Source: Zelonia costaricensis (Eukaryota > Euglenozoa > Kinetoplastea > Trypanosomatida > Trypanosomatidae). From it: a stretch of DNA of 64,000 nt. A program made the translations under genes and the position numbers. Every line of letters begins with the position of its first letter. Positions within the stretch are counted from its first letter, which is position 1. The stretch lies in the NCBI GenBank assembly GCA_030849075.1, contig JASAOO010003516.1, positions 25,658-89,657 on the forward strand, in the 5' to 3' direction. The notes under the pieces are model-generated. The model was not told the origin of the DNA, searched no databases, and saw only the letters and a list, made by a program, of their open reading frames with translations. Below, piece after piece: positions 30,547 through 42,858 of this stretch.

Positions 30547-33423
30547 TCAGCTGCGACTCAGTGCGGCATCCAGCTTTGTCTCATCCCAGACCCCGCGCGC
30601 CACGCACAACCCGGCGTACACCAGGAGCAGACCCAAGCCAAGCCCTGGTTCGAAGATGCTGCCAACGCCGGCCGCGGCGCGCCGCACCGGGGAACCGCAG
30701 AGGAGAGCGAGAAGGAAGGCGGCGAGGCTGATGACGGCGAGCTTCAACGCCATGGCAGCCACGAGCCGCACATATCGAAACACCTCCAGAAGCAGGACAA
30801 GTCTGTCCGCGCCGCTGGCCCCCGGTGGTGGCGCCTCCCCTTCAATGCGCGCACGCCACGGCGCCACCTGCTCATCCGCGGCGTGGGCGGCGACGTCGGC
30901 CTCGGCGAATCGGTGCAGCGACTGCGCGCTGGTAAAGCCGTCCGCCACGGGCTCGTCCTCCTCGTCGTTGCGCACGACAATGCGCGATCGCGGACCGCTG
31001 CTCAGCACCACCGCCCCCGCGGACGCCGCACCTGACGCCGCCGTGGCGTTGTCGACGAGGCACCATCCACGGCCCACCTGCAGCTGCTCCAGCGCGCAGC
31101 GTACCTGCCGCGCGCGACAGCCGTCCGGCCTGCACGACAGGTACAGTGTGACCGATAAGGCAGTCTCCCAGGCGACGGCGCAGAGGCCGAACCACATGGT
31201 AGCCCAGTTCTCGTGCAGGACCGCGACCTCGACCATGATGAGGAGCCCCGCCACAGCCCGCATGCCGTACGAAACGTAGGTGGCGCTGATGATGCCACGC
31301 TGCCGCTCGATGCGCTGATCCAGCGAGTCGTTCGAGTCGGCCGAGACGTCACCCATGTGCGGCGTGGCGGCGGCGGCGGCGGAAAAGGTGCCTCGGGCAA
31401 AAGCGACGGGGGCGGCCTCGCCGCTGGCAAAGACGCCGGCCGCGGCGTGGGTGGGCACCTCGAGGGCTATGGCGGCGCCGCCGTACGAGGCGGGCACGTT
31501 CACCCGTGCCTCAGCGCAGGGCTGCCGCTGCTGCTGCTGCTGCAACGGCGACGGCTGTTGGACGCGTGTGGTGAAGATGGGGGAGCGTAGCGATGTTGAG
31601 ACGGGCTTTGACTGGCTCCAGGACGTACCGCTTGCCTCGTCCGTGAGGGCACCGTAGCCGCTCGTCCGCCGCTGCTGCATGGAGTCCTGGTCGGGCTCGC
31701 CCGCGAGGCCGAGGTGCTTCCGCACCAGGGCGCTCTCCTCCTCGCCGTCCCAGCCTCGACTGGCGCCGTTCGACCCCGCCGGGCCGCGCGCCTGCTCCGG
31801 CGGCAGCGGTGGCACCAATGGACCCGAGGATGAGGTCCCGCAGCTGGTCTGGCTGCCGCTGCTGTGGTAGCCGCCAACGCTGTTGGAGGCGGTGTCCGTC
31901 TCGGCCCCCCGCGCCGCCGAGTGCCCGTGACTAACGGAGTCGACTGCGTTGCTCGAAGACTGCGCGGGTGTTCCGGTGGGCAGACGGATCCTTTCACAGC
32001 CTTCGCCCGCTTTTGGGTGATCGCGAACCACCCTAGGCGAGTCCGCCGCTGCAGTCGCGGCAACGGGATGGTGCAGCGGGCGGTGCCGCTGCGTGCCAGT
32101 GCCCTGGCGCTGGTGATGGCCGGCGCGTGGCGTCGTGGGGCCCTGCATCGACGCAGACCCCTGCCGCGGCGTCGTGGGGCCGTGCATTGACGTCGGCCCC
32201 CGCCGCGGCGTACGCCCGCTACCGCCGCTGTTCTCTGCTGTCCCGCCCACGCTGCTGACGCGGGGCCGGTTAGCGGCGGCGAAGGGATTAGCGGCATGCC
32301 CTGGTGCTATGGGGGGCACGCACTGTCGGTTGACGACCGCAGTCCCGCGGCTGGGCCGCAGCCGGCTCCCAGCGAAGCTGACCGGCACCTGGCCGCCGTC
32401 CGCGTCCCGGTCCGGGTCCTCAACATCGAACTCGATGCTGTCGCCTTCGTCGTCCGGGTCCTCTTCATCGGTGCCGTTCGCGTAGCCGCTGCTGCCGCTG
32501 TTTGCGCCTGGCGTGGCCGCGAGGCGCTGCTTCTCCATGGCAAACAAAATCGTGTCCTCCGGCTCCCGGTCGATGCCCTCCACAAACCAGCTCACCCCGG
32601 CTGACTCCTCAAGGTGGTAGACGAGGTTGCCCGGACCGTAGCGACGCATTATGACAAAGGAGAGGAAGTCCGCCTCGTAGACGACACGAGCCGGGTAGAA
32701 GTGCGAGACGACCGCGCTAATCGCGTCGCCGTGCGTTACGAGAATGACATCGCGCGGCGCCCTCTCCGACGCGGTAATCGAGTCGCTCGCCTGGTGGTTC
32801 AGGGCGGCGCGGGCAGCCGCGTTGCGGGGCGGCAACTGGTTACCGGCGCGGTTCGTCACCGCCGCCGGCACCACCAAGGACTGTGGCGCCTGCGACTCGT
32901 CCTGCGCCGTGAAGGAGTCGGTGTTGGTGCTGGTGCTGGGGTTGGCCGACAGGTGGCCACCGTAAACGTCGCCGTTGCGCAAGAAGTTCGTGACGTAGCG
33001 CTCCGTCGCCGTCTCGATGGACTCGCCCCACTGCGGCAGGCCGCCGATCGCCAAGGATGCCGCTGAGGCCGCCAGCTGCGGCGCGCGCGATGTCTTGATG
33101 CGGCTCGGGCCGAACACTTCGCACAGGGTGTTGTCGATCACCATGGCCTGCGCCGCGCCGACGCCGTGATGCTGCAGCGCCTCTGCCGTCTGCAGGGTGC
33201 GCAGAAAGGGGGAGACAACGAGGACGGCGTTGCGGGCGCCGTCCTCGCCTAGGTAGTGCTTCAGGCGGGCAGCCGTGACCTGTACGGCGGCGACGCCGGC
33301 CTCTGTCAAGGGTGGGTTCGACTCCGTCGGCGCCTCTGGGGCACTGTCACGCCGCTCGCCGTGGCGCAGCACCACGACGCGCTGCGACGGGTACGGGAAC
33401 GCGCCGCTCGGAGATGCGGGCAT
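30547..33423 (-). CDS. membrane-anchored histidine phosphatase
   Basis: The protein is 958 residues from an ATG. The N-terminal 280 residues form a histidine phosphatase (phosphoglycerate mutase-like) domain. VVVLRHGERRD holds R20-H21-G22, with H21 the phosphorylated residue. SPFLRTLQTA (71-80) holds the second Arg, CEVFGPSR the acidic residue near 102, and VILVTHGDAIS the second His at 231. A disordered Ser/Pro/Thr-rich stretch (about 310-680) contains short repeats of the type GPTTPR. The C-terminal part has up to four hydrophobic helices (about 722-740, 745-768, 886-910 and 925-945). The domain order suggests a catalytic head held at a membrane by a C-terminal bundle. Substrate is unknown; metabolic phosphoglycerate mutase activity is unlikely given length and motifs. 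Confidence 0.85.
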   Translation of the reverse strand: MPASPSGAFPYPSQRVVVLRHGERRDSAPEAPTESNPPLTEAGVAAVQVTAARLKHYLGEDGARNAVLVVSPFLRTLQTAEALQHHGVGAAQAMVIDNTLCEVFGPSRIKTSRAPQLAASAASLAIGGLPQWGESIETATERYVTNFLRNGDVYGGHLSANPSTSTNTDSFTAQDESQAPQSLVVPAAVTNRAGNQLPPRNAAARAALNHQASDSITASERAPRDVILVTHGDAISAVVSHFYPARVVYEADFLSFVIMRRYGPGNLVYHLEESAGVSWFVEGIDREPEDTILFAMEKQRLAATPGANSGSSGYANGTDEEDPDDEGDSIEFDVEDPDRDADGGQVPVSFAGSRLRPSRGTAVVNRQCVPPIAPGHAANPFAAANRPRVSSVGGTAENSGGSGRTPRRGPTSMHGPTTPRQGSASMQGPTTPRAGHHQRQGTGTQRHRPLHHPVAATAAADSPRVVRDHPKAGEGCERIRLPTGTPAQSSSNAVDSVSHGHSAARGAETDTASNSVGGYHSSGSQTSCGTSSSGPLVPPLPPEQARGPAGSNGASRGWDGEEESALVRKHLGLAGEPDQDSMQQRRTSGYGALTDEASGTSWSQSKPVSTSLRSPIFTTRVQQPSPLQQQQQRQPCAEARVNVPASYGGAAIALEVPTHAAAGVFASGEAAPVAFARGTFSAAAAATPHMGDVSADSNDSLDQRIERQRGIISATYVSYGMRAVAGLLIMVEVAVLHENWATMWFGLCAVAWETALSVTLYLSCRPDGCRARQVRCALEQLQVGRGWCLVDNATAASGAASAGAVVLSSGPRSRIVVRNDEEDEPVADGFTSAQSLHRFAEADVAAHAADEQVAPWRARIEGEAPPPGASGADRLVLLLEVFRYVRLVAAMALKLAVISLAAFLLALLCGSPVRRAAAGVGSIFEPGLGLGLLLVYAGLCVARGVWDETKLDAALSRS

Positions 33424-36014
33424 GTTGAAGGAAAAAATGTGGTCGTTGATGTGTCAGTTACGCGGCAACTCGAGCTGGAAGCTGTTCCTCGCTCGAACAA
33501 CCGAAGCCGTTGCGGGTCACCAAGTGCGACCAGCGGCACAGAAAGCGTCAGGACGCACCGACGCCAGCAGTGCTGTGCAGGAGAAGTGTGTGGTGGGGAA
33601 CGGAGCCGCAGAGTCGGAGATGTGCAGGGGGTGGACAGAGGCGAAGGAGGTGCACTGTGAGCAGCGGTGAAGAAGGTGGGGAAATGTGGTGATGTGGTGA
33701 TACGCAAGAAGGTGGGTGAGGCAGACGGCGGAAAGCGCACGTCCGCGTGCACAGGTCACGGGGGGGTGAGGAGAAGGCACTCCACAGAGAGAGAAACGGC
33801 CGCAACGAAGCAAAGGGAGAAACAAAAAGGACGAGTGAGTTGTTCTAGGTGAAGAGGCGCAGCAGCGCCCGGCCGCGCACTCACGTCTCCAACGACTTGC
33901 TCTTCCTCACGCGCTCCCACTGTCGCGTGCCCCCGGTATGGGAAAAGGATGTGGGGGGGACGAGATCTGCCGACTAGAGGAGCAGCTGATAACGTTGATG
34001 GTGGCAGGTGCACCTGCGGCAGCAAGCTGTAAAACGCGTCGGAGAGTGTTGAATACGACAGATGTAGTGGTGTGCGTGTCGGTTTGGGTGTGAGTGTTTT
34101 TCAAGGAGATCATCAACGCGATTCAGGAAGTGAAGTTGGGGAGCTCGCATGGCATTGCAAGCGTGAATGCCGCAGGAGCGCCAGGAGGGAGAAGAGCGTG
34201 GTGGTGCACATACTGTCACAAGTGACGTACTCCCCACACACACACACATTATTCGCATGTGCAATATGCGATGGCACAACAGGGACCTTCACCGCCTCCT
34301 TGATGGTCGCTGTCTGCGCCGGCAGACGAGACAGAGCACCAAGCTCCTTCTCAGCTATTCCCTTGCCCACCGTCTCTCACCCACTGTCGAGAGGTGAGGC
34401 GAAGAGAGAGAGTGCTAACTCCTTGAGTACTCAACTATGCATGTTTGGTTCTCTTGTGTGCCTTCAAGTCAGAAGCACGGCCGTCCCGCCTCACGCATGG
34501 TGAGAGGTGCCGGGAGACCACGTGCCTTGACGACTATGGGTGACTTTAAAATACAGATCAATGGGCTTGTGAAGAGCAGCACGCGCCAGCGTTCAAGAAG
34601 AGACGAGCGCGAAGCAGGACGAGCGGGCTCAAGGAGCTTCTCCGTGACTTCGTCGCCGATGCGTGCAGACGTCGCGAGCTACATCGCCGCAAAGAAGAAG
34701 AAAGCGAGGCTTTGGTTTATTTTGCGGTGATCGAGTCCATGTGTGTGTGTGTATGGCGCTGTCGACGCTGTGTGCTCTACAACTTGCCCAAGTGGGACGT
34801 TGCGAGTCACGGTACCGCAGAAGTGCAAACCCTCTTTGCTTTTCACGCGAGGAGGTGGGGGGCACGTCGGGCCGAGTGGGTGCTGGATCAGCATTATCTT
34901 TCACATCTTTGGCTGCTCACGGCCGCCTTCTTGCCGCGTCTTTCGAATCGCGTCGTGCGCAAAAAAGACCCTCATTGGGAGGTTCAATGAGGAGAGAGAA
35001 TCACACTCCGTCAGGAGTGATCGCGAGACGTGAGAAGCGACGCGCTTGTGAATGCTGCGAGGCGTGTGAGTGACAGCAGACACAGAAAGAGAACGGGGTA
35101 TAGCAGAGGAGAGGTACCGGGTCACAGCGCGATGCTGTTTGTTTCAAGTTCAGCTCGTCTTTTTCTTTCGGCACGAGTTGCGTTTGGGTTTTCCTGTCGT
35201 TTTAATGCGGCTGAGAAAGCTATCATCGCGGTGCACTTGAGACATCTCCGAGGAGCGTCTGCGGTCTCCTCGCAGACACACTCCCCACCCCTTTTGCAGA
35301 AAAGCGGTGTCGTCCGACGTAGAGTACCGCGAACGCGGAGCCTCCCGCTTCTCTTTGCTGCCCGCCCAGCTGTCTTTGCCCGTCTTCGTCAAGACTTGCC
35401 GCGGCGCTGACCAAAGCGCAGATCACCCTCAACACAGGCGACTACCTACAGGCTCAGCCCCGTTTCTTGTCCTAATGCGTTCTTTTGTGTTGTTGTTGTC
35501 TGAGTTTGTGGTTCTTCTTAGAGTTAGCTACGGCCGCATTCATCGCGCAACACTCGGCGCTAGCATCTGCGAGCCATCGAGGGACCCCACACCCACACAA
35601 ACACACATACGCGCGCATACACAGACGGCGGACGCCTTGATCAGTGGCCGCGCGAGGCCGCGAGATAAGGAGGCGAAAAAAAACTGCATCTGACCGGCAA
35701 CCGAAAACGTTGGGACTCATCATCGGCACCCAAAAACCACATCGCGCCTCGCGCGTCCATCCCCTGCTCCAAGCGAGGCATGCCTCGCAACTTCCTCCAC
35801 CGCTGCCCGCACAAGAGAGCAAGCGGCGCGCACGCACTACCAGCCGCGCGGGCGCACCACACGGCGTATGGTCGCCCAGAGCGCACGCGTGCAAGTGAAG
35901 ACACACGCACTCACCTCCCCCACTCCTCCCCGACGATCGCCGTCACGGCTGGTGCGAGCGGTGCTGGGGACTGCGGTAGCCACCCGCTGCCCAGTCGCGC
36001 AGGCGTCCACGCGC
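33424..36014. other. spacer, 2.6 kb, no gene
   Basis: This is the 3' flank of the RRM protein gene and the 5' flank of the histidine phosphatase gene. Between about 34050 and 35600 the composition is closer to balanced than in neighbouring spacers, but no frame of length with a recognisable motif was found on either strand. Confidence 0.6.
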
Positions 36015-38114
36015 TCACTCGCCTGCGTACGGCGGAGGCAGCGGGGGTGGCGGGAAGACGTCCTCGGCGTCCGCGCCGCTCGCCATGTACGGCGGCGGAA
36101 GAGAGTAGGCGGGCAGACTCGGCGACGGGGCGGCGTGCGACAGGTGCGCCGAGCGCGGTGCGGGGCGGTACTCGGGTGCAGGGCTCACGGCGTCCGCGTA
36201 CGCTGGCGGCGGCGGCGGTGGTGGTGGCGGTGGTAGGCCGTCCTTCCGCATGCCGGCTGGCGTGCCGTATTCGCCGAACATCTGCTCCATCTTCGGTGCC
36301 GGCGTAGGCCGGTACTCGGGTGAGGTGGCGCTGAGCTGGAAGTGCGGCACGAACTCCTTCGCGGCGGCGTTCATGTGCGAGCCGCCGGGAGTGGTCATCG
36401 CATGCGCCCGCGCATCCCTCTCGGCACCGGTGCCAGCGCCTGACTTGGGCGGCGACACTGGGGCTGCGGCGGCGGCGACGGAAAGGGCGTGCGCGCGGGC
36501 GGCAATCGCACCCGCGACCGTCGCGGCGCGATCGAGCTGAGCACCAAATGCGGGGCCGTGCGGCGGCGGTGGGGGCAGGCAGGCCATCCCAGGCGGGACG
36601 TACGGCGGCGTCGGCGTGCCAGGTGGGGGCGGGAGCCGCGCACGAGCCACATCCGCGCGATCCAGCGCAGGCGCAGCTGCACTCGCAGCGGCCATGTGCC
36701 CGTTGCCGCTCAGCCTGCCTTTGGTGTGGCCTGCCCCAGCGGTGGCGTCGGCAGAGCGCAGGGCCGGGCTCGGCGTCGGCGAGGCCCCGGCGCCGCTGGC
36801 GCCGTGCGTCGGTCGAGTCCCACCAGCCGTGGCCGCCGCGCCGCATGCGCCGGTGCTCGCTGCCGGCTTGTTCGTTGGGTGGTTGTCGCGGTCTGGCCGC
36901 ACCGGGTTGCCGCGGCGGCTGGTTGAGATGTACGGCGGCGACACCTGCACCCGCAACGTGCACCCGCGCGTGTTCTTGCCGTCCACGTCGAGGGCCTTGC
37001 GGGTGGCCTCGAGCGTGGCAAACGTGATGAAGGCGCGGCGGCGGTGCGACGGGGCCTTGTCCTCCACAAACGTCGACGACAGGATCGGCAGCGGCTCGAA
37101 GAAGGCGAGCACCTCCGCGAGCGTGGCGCCGTCGTAGAGGTTGTAGACCACGACGGTGTTGAGGGTGCGGGGCAGGTGGGCCCAGTGCTTCTCCACCTCA
37201 CCCCAGTGCTGATCGCGCAGCTTCCGCAGCGCGGCGTCCTCGAGTGACGGCACCGACACAAGCGGGGAGACGGGGCGCAGAACGAAGGGCAAGAGGTCAC
37301 CCTCGTCGTCCGAGTCCTCGTCCTCGTACTTCTCCAGCAGGTCGCACGCGTCCTGCGACGACGGCATCACAATCACGCCGCCGTCCTGCCGCCGCTGCTC
37401 ATCGTGGAAGCGCATGTCAAACTCCGACCACCCGCTGAACTCCTGGAACTCGCGCAGCGCCTCAGTCGCGTCCCAGTCCTTGTGGAAGCGGATGCCGACC
37501 AGGTGACTGTGCGTGGCAAGGCTGAGGCCGTAGTCTAACAGAAGGTAGAAGCCCTGCCCGTGCACGTCGTCAAGCGAGCTGTCAGACGCGAACTCGGTGT
37601 AGTCGATAAAGCTCGCCTCGAATTCGTTGCTTCCCGCAGCCGCAGCAGCAGCAGCCGCAAGAACAGCGCCGCTCTCTGACCCCGCGGTGGTTGCCGGAGA
37701 CGCGCAGGCTGACGCCTCGCCAGCCGCGGCGGCTGCGGGCCCACGCCACCTCTTCGCCTTGGCGGCGGGCTCCACCTGCAGGCACTCAAGAATCTCCTTC
37801 ACGTGGAGTGCGCCGGGGAGGTAGTCGGCGTACCGCAGCAGCGGCATGAACGCGGTGCCAGACAGCACCGACGCCTCCTCACCGTGCTCGCAGTCGAGAC
37901 CAAAACGCGTCGCGCAGAGTGAGAGCAGCTTGCGAAATGTCGTCGCGAAGACAGGGAAGTGCAGTCGGAAGGGCCGGCGGGTGCCGACCTCGTTGACGCA
38001 CAACACGACATCGTACTCGATGCCCAGCAAAAATCGCAGCGAGGACGGCACGCTGAGAGCCTTGAGCTCGAGCGAGTCGAGTCCGTACTGATTTAACTCC
38101 TCCACTGTTTTCAT
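36015..38114 (-). CDS. RRM-domain RNA-binding protein, 699 aa
   Basis: A single RNA recognition motif lies at about 315-392: RNP2 is TVVVYNLYDG, the helix ATLAEVLAFFEP follows, and RNP1 is RRRAFITF, with the last strand LRVQVSPPY. The N-terminal 130 residues (start MKTVEELNQYGLDSLELKAL) look globular but match nothing I know. A 70-residue segment FYLLLDYGLSLATHSHLVGI onward also looks folded. The C-terminal 300 residues are low complexity, rich in Pro, Ala and Gly, with a run of ten prolines and several YRP motifs. RNA-binding proteins with one RRM and a Pro-rich tail are common post-transcriptional regulators in kinetoplastids. The target RNAs cannot be told. The start is the first ATG, with leader sequence above it. 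Confidence 0.85.
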   Translation of the reverse strand: MKTVEELNQYGLDSLELKALSVPSSLRFLLGIEYDVVLCVNEVGTRRPFRLHFPVFATTFRKLLSLCATRFGLDCEHGEEASVLSGTAFMPLLRYADYLPGALHVKEILECLQVEPAAKAKRWRGPAAAAAGEASACASPATTAGSESGAVLAAAAAAAAGSNEFEASFIDYTEFASDSSLDDVHGQGFYLLLDYGLSLATHSHLVGIRFHKDWDATEALREFQEFSGWSEFDMRFHDEQRRQDGGVIVMPSSQDACDLLEKYEDEDSDDEGDLLPFVLRPVSPLVSVPSLEDAALRKLRDQHWGEVEKHWAHLPRTLNTVVVYNLYDGATLAEVLAFFEPLPILSSTFVEDKAPSHRRRAFITFATLEATRKALDVDGKNTRGCTLRVQVSPPYISTSRRGNPVRPDRDNHPTNKPAASTGACGAAATAGGTRPTHGASGAGASPTPSPALRSADATAGAGHTKGRLSGNGHMAAASAAAPALDRADVARARLPPPPGTPTPPYVPPGMACLPPPPPHGPAFGAQLDRAATVAGAIAARAHALSVAAAAAPVSPPKSGAGTGAERDARAHAMTTPGGSHMNAAAKEFVPHFQLSATSPEYRPTPAPKMEQMFGEYGTPAGMRKDGLPPPPPPPPPPAYADAVSPAPEYRPAPRSAHLSHAAPSPSLPAYSLPPPYMASGADAEDVFPPPPLPPPYAGE

Positions 38115-41100
38115 CGTGCCGCTTTCTCCACTCCTCGTGTCGGTGCAGCGCGCTCGCCGCTAGTGCGCTCCAGCGGCGCGCTCTGGCCCTGCAATTCCCT
38201 CTTTTTCCTTTCCAGCTCGTTTGTGTGGCTTGCAGAGCACTGTCAAGGTGAGGTGAGTGGAGTCGCAATTAGGTTTTGTTGTGCTATTGTTTTTTTTTTT
38301 CCAGATTGGAGCAGCAGTGACCGCAAGAGAGCAGGTCTAGCCGCCGAGAGGCAGTGCCGCAGAACGGCGACAAGAGGAGAAGGAGCCACGTGAGAGACGG
38401 GGTGTTGGGGAGCTGGGACGGCCGCGGTGGCTTCGCGTGGGGTGGGGGTGCAGAGTACAAGGAAAAGGCAAAAGTCAAGACAACAGATGTGAAAAGGGAG
38501 TCGGGGTTGAGGAGGTTGCGTTAAGCCCCGGACGGAAAGACCTGTATGCAGAACAAAAAGATCGGTGGAAATAAGAAACACAGGAGGCAAAAGTAGTCCA
38601 GACCCTTCACACAAACGTACGGCAGCTGTCGCGGTCGTACCCTGACAGATGAAAAAAAAAAACAAAGAAGAAGGTTGTTTTACCTGGTCAACGCGCCTTT
38701 CTGCGATGTTACTTCTTTTTTTTCGTTTCTCTGGTGGTGAGGAGTCCCCTTTGCACTCGGAGAAGACGGAGGAGAATCGTGGCGAGAGGTCGAGAAGCGT
38801 CACCGCCTGATGTTGTTTGAAGTACGAGCGAGAACAGAACTGAAAAAAAGAAAAACGAGAAGAGCGAGAACAACAGTTGGGACTGATGGCAAAGGTATGC
38901 CGAAGCGGAAATCGCGAGAAGAGGGCGGGGGTGAGGAGAGAAGCAACGCTGACGCCGGCAAAGCAAAACGAAAACAAAGAAGGGGGACAACGAAAGACAG
39001 AGAGAGGCACGCGTGGCGAACTGTGAAGATGGGGGGTAACAGAGAGGCGGCGCACCACAGAAAGGAGGGGGGAGCACGTCAGCAAAAGTAAAAGCCGCGA
39101 GCAGAACTGGAACACTCCAAGGGAACGGAACGTACGCCACAAAAAAAAAAGGCGGGACAAGAAAAGGAAGCACCAAACCTCAGCAAAGGCGAAACACGGT
39201 GTCAACGAACGCGCGAGCAACGCAGCAAAAGCGACGACTGTGACGGCGAGGAAAAAAAAAAAGAAGACAATGAACACCTCAACACGCAACACGTCACAGA
39301 CTACACCGTCGGAAACAACAACAGCGCGACACAGCCAGCTGTCGGCAGCTGTTGACACAAATCAGACGACACACAAAAACAAAAGAAGAGGCGAGAGAAA
39401 GAGAGTGGCGCACCGGGTGGGTGCAGACAATCGCTGCGGAGACACGGCAAGGCAGGAAGGAGGAGGAGGAAGAGGCCGGGAGCGGCGGGCGCGCGACAAG
39501 ACCAGAGATAACCTTGGAACGTCAACCGTGAGATAAGACACGTGGTACTGCCTCGCTGTGTAGCCGCGTCGGCGCAACAAAGAGGGCGAGCTCACCTTCT
39601 CTTTCCTTCCTACGTTCGCTTTTTTTCACGAGGGTGTGCGCGCAGCTGACCAGCTCCTGTGCTCTCCGTCGGCGTCCCCGATCGCGTGCTTGTCAGCTTC
39701 GCCTTTTTGTGGTGAGGGATGGTAGAGGAGGGTCAGGCGGGGGGGAGGGGGGCAGTTGGAGAGCGAAATGGTCCAAATTATGATTAAGAAAAGCACGAAA
39801 CGTTGTGCACAAATCTGCTGTTTCGCTTTGCGCGTTCGATTCAGCGGTTTTGTGACTTGTTTGTCAGTTGATGTGGGAATGGGGGAGCTCCTAGATGTGT
39901 GTGTGTGTGTGTGCCCAAGCCTCTGTCGCGGCTCACCTTCACTGTCCTTCTCTTCTCTGTTCTGGTTTCTTTTCCCTTTGCCTTGCCTCGACGGTGATGA
40001 CTTCTTCTTTCCTCAACGGCAGACGGGTCAGAAAGGAAGGACGGGGCTGGCGTGGGGGGACAAGAGAAAGAGAACGGCGCGAGTCGTGGTGAGTACGGGC
40101 AGTGGTTTAGAAAATGTGACGTGAGCGTCGTTGACTGCCTTTATTTTTTCTGCTTCGTTGTGTATTCGTATGTGTGCGTGTGTGTGCAGCGCTCGTTTTT
40201 TTTCTTTCTTGGTTGAACAGTTTTTGTGTGAGTTCTTTTGTGAGTGTTTCGCGTGTGTATGTGTGTGTGTTCAGATACCTGCGTATATGCGGCACGGCAC
40301 ATGGGCGCAAACGCCGCCATCGTTGTAGTCACACACCCAGTCGCATTCACGGAGAGGTGAATGTGAGGAAAGAAGGGAAAAGAGAGAGAGAGAGAGATAG
40401 GAGAGACAGACGCTGTGGTGCTTGGCGGGGCGAGCACGACGTGCGTGGTACGAGAAGAGAATCCTGCCCCGCTTCCGTCCATGCAAGCTACCGGTACAGC
40501 AACAGCAGCACCACAACTTGGCCGGAGGAGAAGGGCACGCAAGATCTGCACGCTTCCGCGCGACTGCCGCCCTCCCCCCCCCCCCCCAAAGCAAACACGC
40601 GACTCTGTGGTGGCCGCTCCGCCTCGAACATGACGGAGGACTCCCACCCCTTTTCAGGCATTGCAACTGGCGGTGCACGTCTTGCCGGTGCTTTTTCCTG
40701 TGCGCCCGACAACAGAAAACGGCATCGCACGTCGATGTCGCGGCGCGCTGAAGCCACCGAGCCACACCCGCACATGTGTCTCAGGAACGGTTCTCTGAGT
40801 GCGTGTGCAACCGCGCGGCGTGTTGCTGACGTGTTCGTTGGTTCTGCTTTTGTGCGTGTGTGTGTGTGTGTGTGTGTTGGTATCTCGACGGATCCGCGCT
40901 GGACGGATACAAGGAGAGGCTGGAAGGGGAGATGGGCGAGAGTGGCAGCATAACACTACCAGGGTTCGGAACTGCTGGAGACGGAGCAGCGCGGCGCGCC
41001 GCAGAGAAATGGAGAACAAAATGAAAAACAAAAAAAAAACACCGAGCAAGTGAGGGGGAAAAGGGAAGAACAGGCAAGAGGGTGCGTGGCTCAGACAACC

Positions 41101-42858
41101 ACGCACGTAAACACAAACTCACAGACACACACACACACACAGATAGAGAGGGGGGGAAGAGGTGAAGGAGGCCAAAGCAGCGCCTACCCTGGACCCGCAG
41201 GCACGCATACGCATACACATACACAAACACTCCCTCTTCCACCACAAGCTACGACACGCTGACCGGTGGAGGAAGAGACATGAGAGCAGTCCGCCAGTCG
41301 GGTCAGGATGCCGATGACCACAAAAATACGCGCATAGCCTACCTGAGACCTCAGCCAGCCTTTTCACCAGGAGCATCTGTTGCGCACCTTTTGGGGGGAG
41401 AGAGAAGCGGAGGAGAGGCGTGCGCAGAGTCGAGGAAAATACCAATAAATGCAGATGTCGTCTTGCCGTGGAACCGCTCCTTCCTTCCCTTTTCTTTCTG
41501 CGCGCGCCGCTGCCGCATGGACGGCCTAGACGCACCGCGCGGTCAGAATCGAAGGGCAAAATGGAAAGGCAAACGTGTGGCGCGCTGCGTGACGAGAAAC
41601 CCCCAAAAGAACATAAGTGAAACGCACACCCAGCGGTGTTGAGCGATACGGAGTCTCTCGACGCCAACTCCCTTTAGAACAAACACGCGAGCACCTCCAC
41701 ACGGAGACCCGCACACGGGAAGGCTGTAGAAAGAAAAAAATGGAGTCACCCACGCACACCCGTTGTTGACACACCAGGCACACGCACAAATACCCACACA
41801 CACACAAACGAGAGCACGGAAACAGGCTCGACCACTTGGCGCGCACACACAAAAAACTGAAGGCGCTAAGCGGTCAAAGAAAACCGACGCCGCGGAGAAA
41901 CCGCCGTGACAGCGGAAGGCAGACGACGCACAAGACACGTCACTGCCTCGACCAGGGGTCGTGCAGAGACGCGGAGGGCGGGAGCGCAGCATCAACGATG
42001 CTTGAACAAAGAGGAGGCACAACACGCAGCCGACATCTAGAGAAGGAGAGGGAGAGGCGAGAGGGAGTGGAGAGAGGAGCAAGAACAGTTCTCCCCGGCG
42101 CGGTGGGGCGGGGGGGGGGGGCGCCATGCTGAAGAACGGGGAGTTGGCCGCGGCCCACTCTAGCCTCTAGGTCGGTGCTCTATTTGCAGGCGCAAACACT
42201 AGAAAGAAGGAGCACGCACGCAACGCCGCCCACGCCGCCCAAAAGCGTTCGAGCCAAAAAGAAGAAGGCAATCTGGTGAGCAGTATTTGCCATGTGGACG
42301 CCGAGCCCCTCCACTGCCACGCGGTACACAAGAAGGGGCTTCAGTGTGCCGACAGCCTAGACTCGAATGACACGCTATCACGTGATGGAGGAGGGGAGTG
42401 CGCCAGAGGAAGACGCAGCAGCGGCAGCAGCGGCAGCAGCAGCGCAGAAGCCCCGAGACAAGGAGTTCTCTCATCGCGAGATGGAAGGCAAGAGCGCCTA
42501 CAGGACAGACGGACAACGTCCCTTGAGCTGAGAAAGGCGCACTCGCGGGGAAAAAAAAAGAGCTGCAGGGTGTCATGAGCCGCGGCGTGCTGCAAAGGAG
42601 GGGGAGAGTGCGTGTGTGTATGTGTGTGTGTGTGTCTGTGCGTGAGCGCGACTCTTTTCGGGCGGACACCGGGGGGGGGGGGGGGGGAACACGTGCGCGG
42701 AACGAAAAGAGAAAACAAAAAAGCGCCACAAAAAAAAGCCGGTTGACGCACAACACCACCACTGATGCGCTCCCTCTCCACGCCCGGCCTCGCTGAGGCG
42801 TTTTTTCGCGCAGCGCTGTCACTGAGCTGGCCACCGCCACATGTGCCTGCCACTTCGC
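38115..42858. other. spacer, 4.7 kb, no gene
   Basis: This is the second longest spacer. It lies between the PP2A-type subunit gene and the RRM gene and contains a GT microsatellite near 40856, a C run near 40574, and a run of about 18 G near 42670. All longer open frames are translations of low-complexity DNA; frames on the minus strand near 40271-42913 are Cys/Ser/Leu/Arg-rich and have no domain. No repeat resembling the SIDER2-like element was noticed. Confidence 0.6.
40856..40877. repeat. GT dinucleotide microsatellite
   Basis: Eleven GT units on the plus strand lie in the long spacer between the RRM and PP2A subunit genes. Confidence 0.9.
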
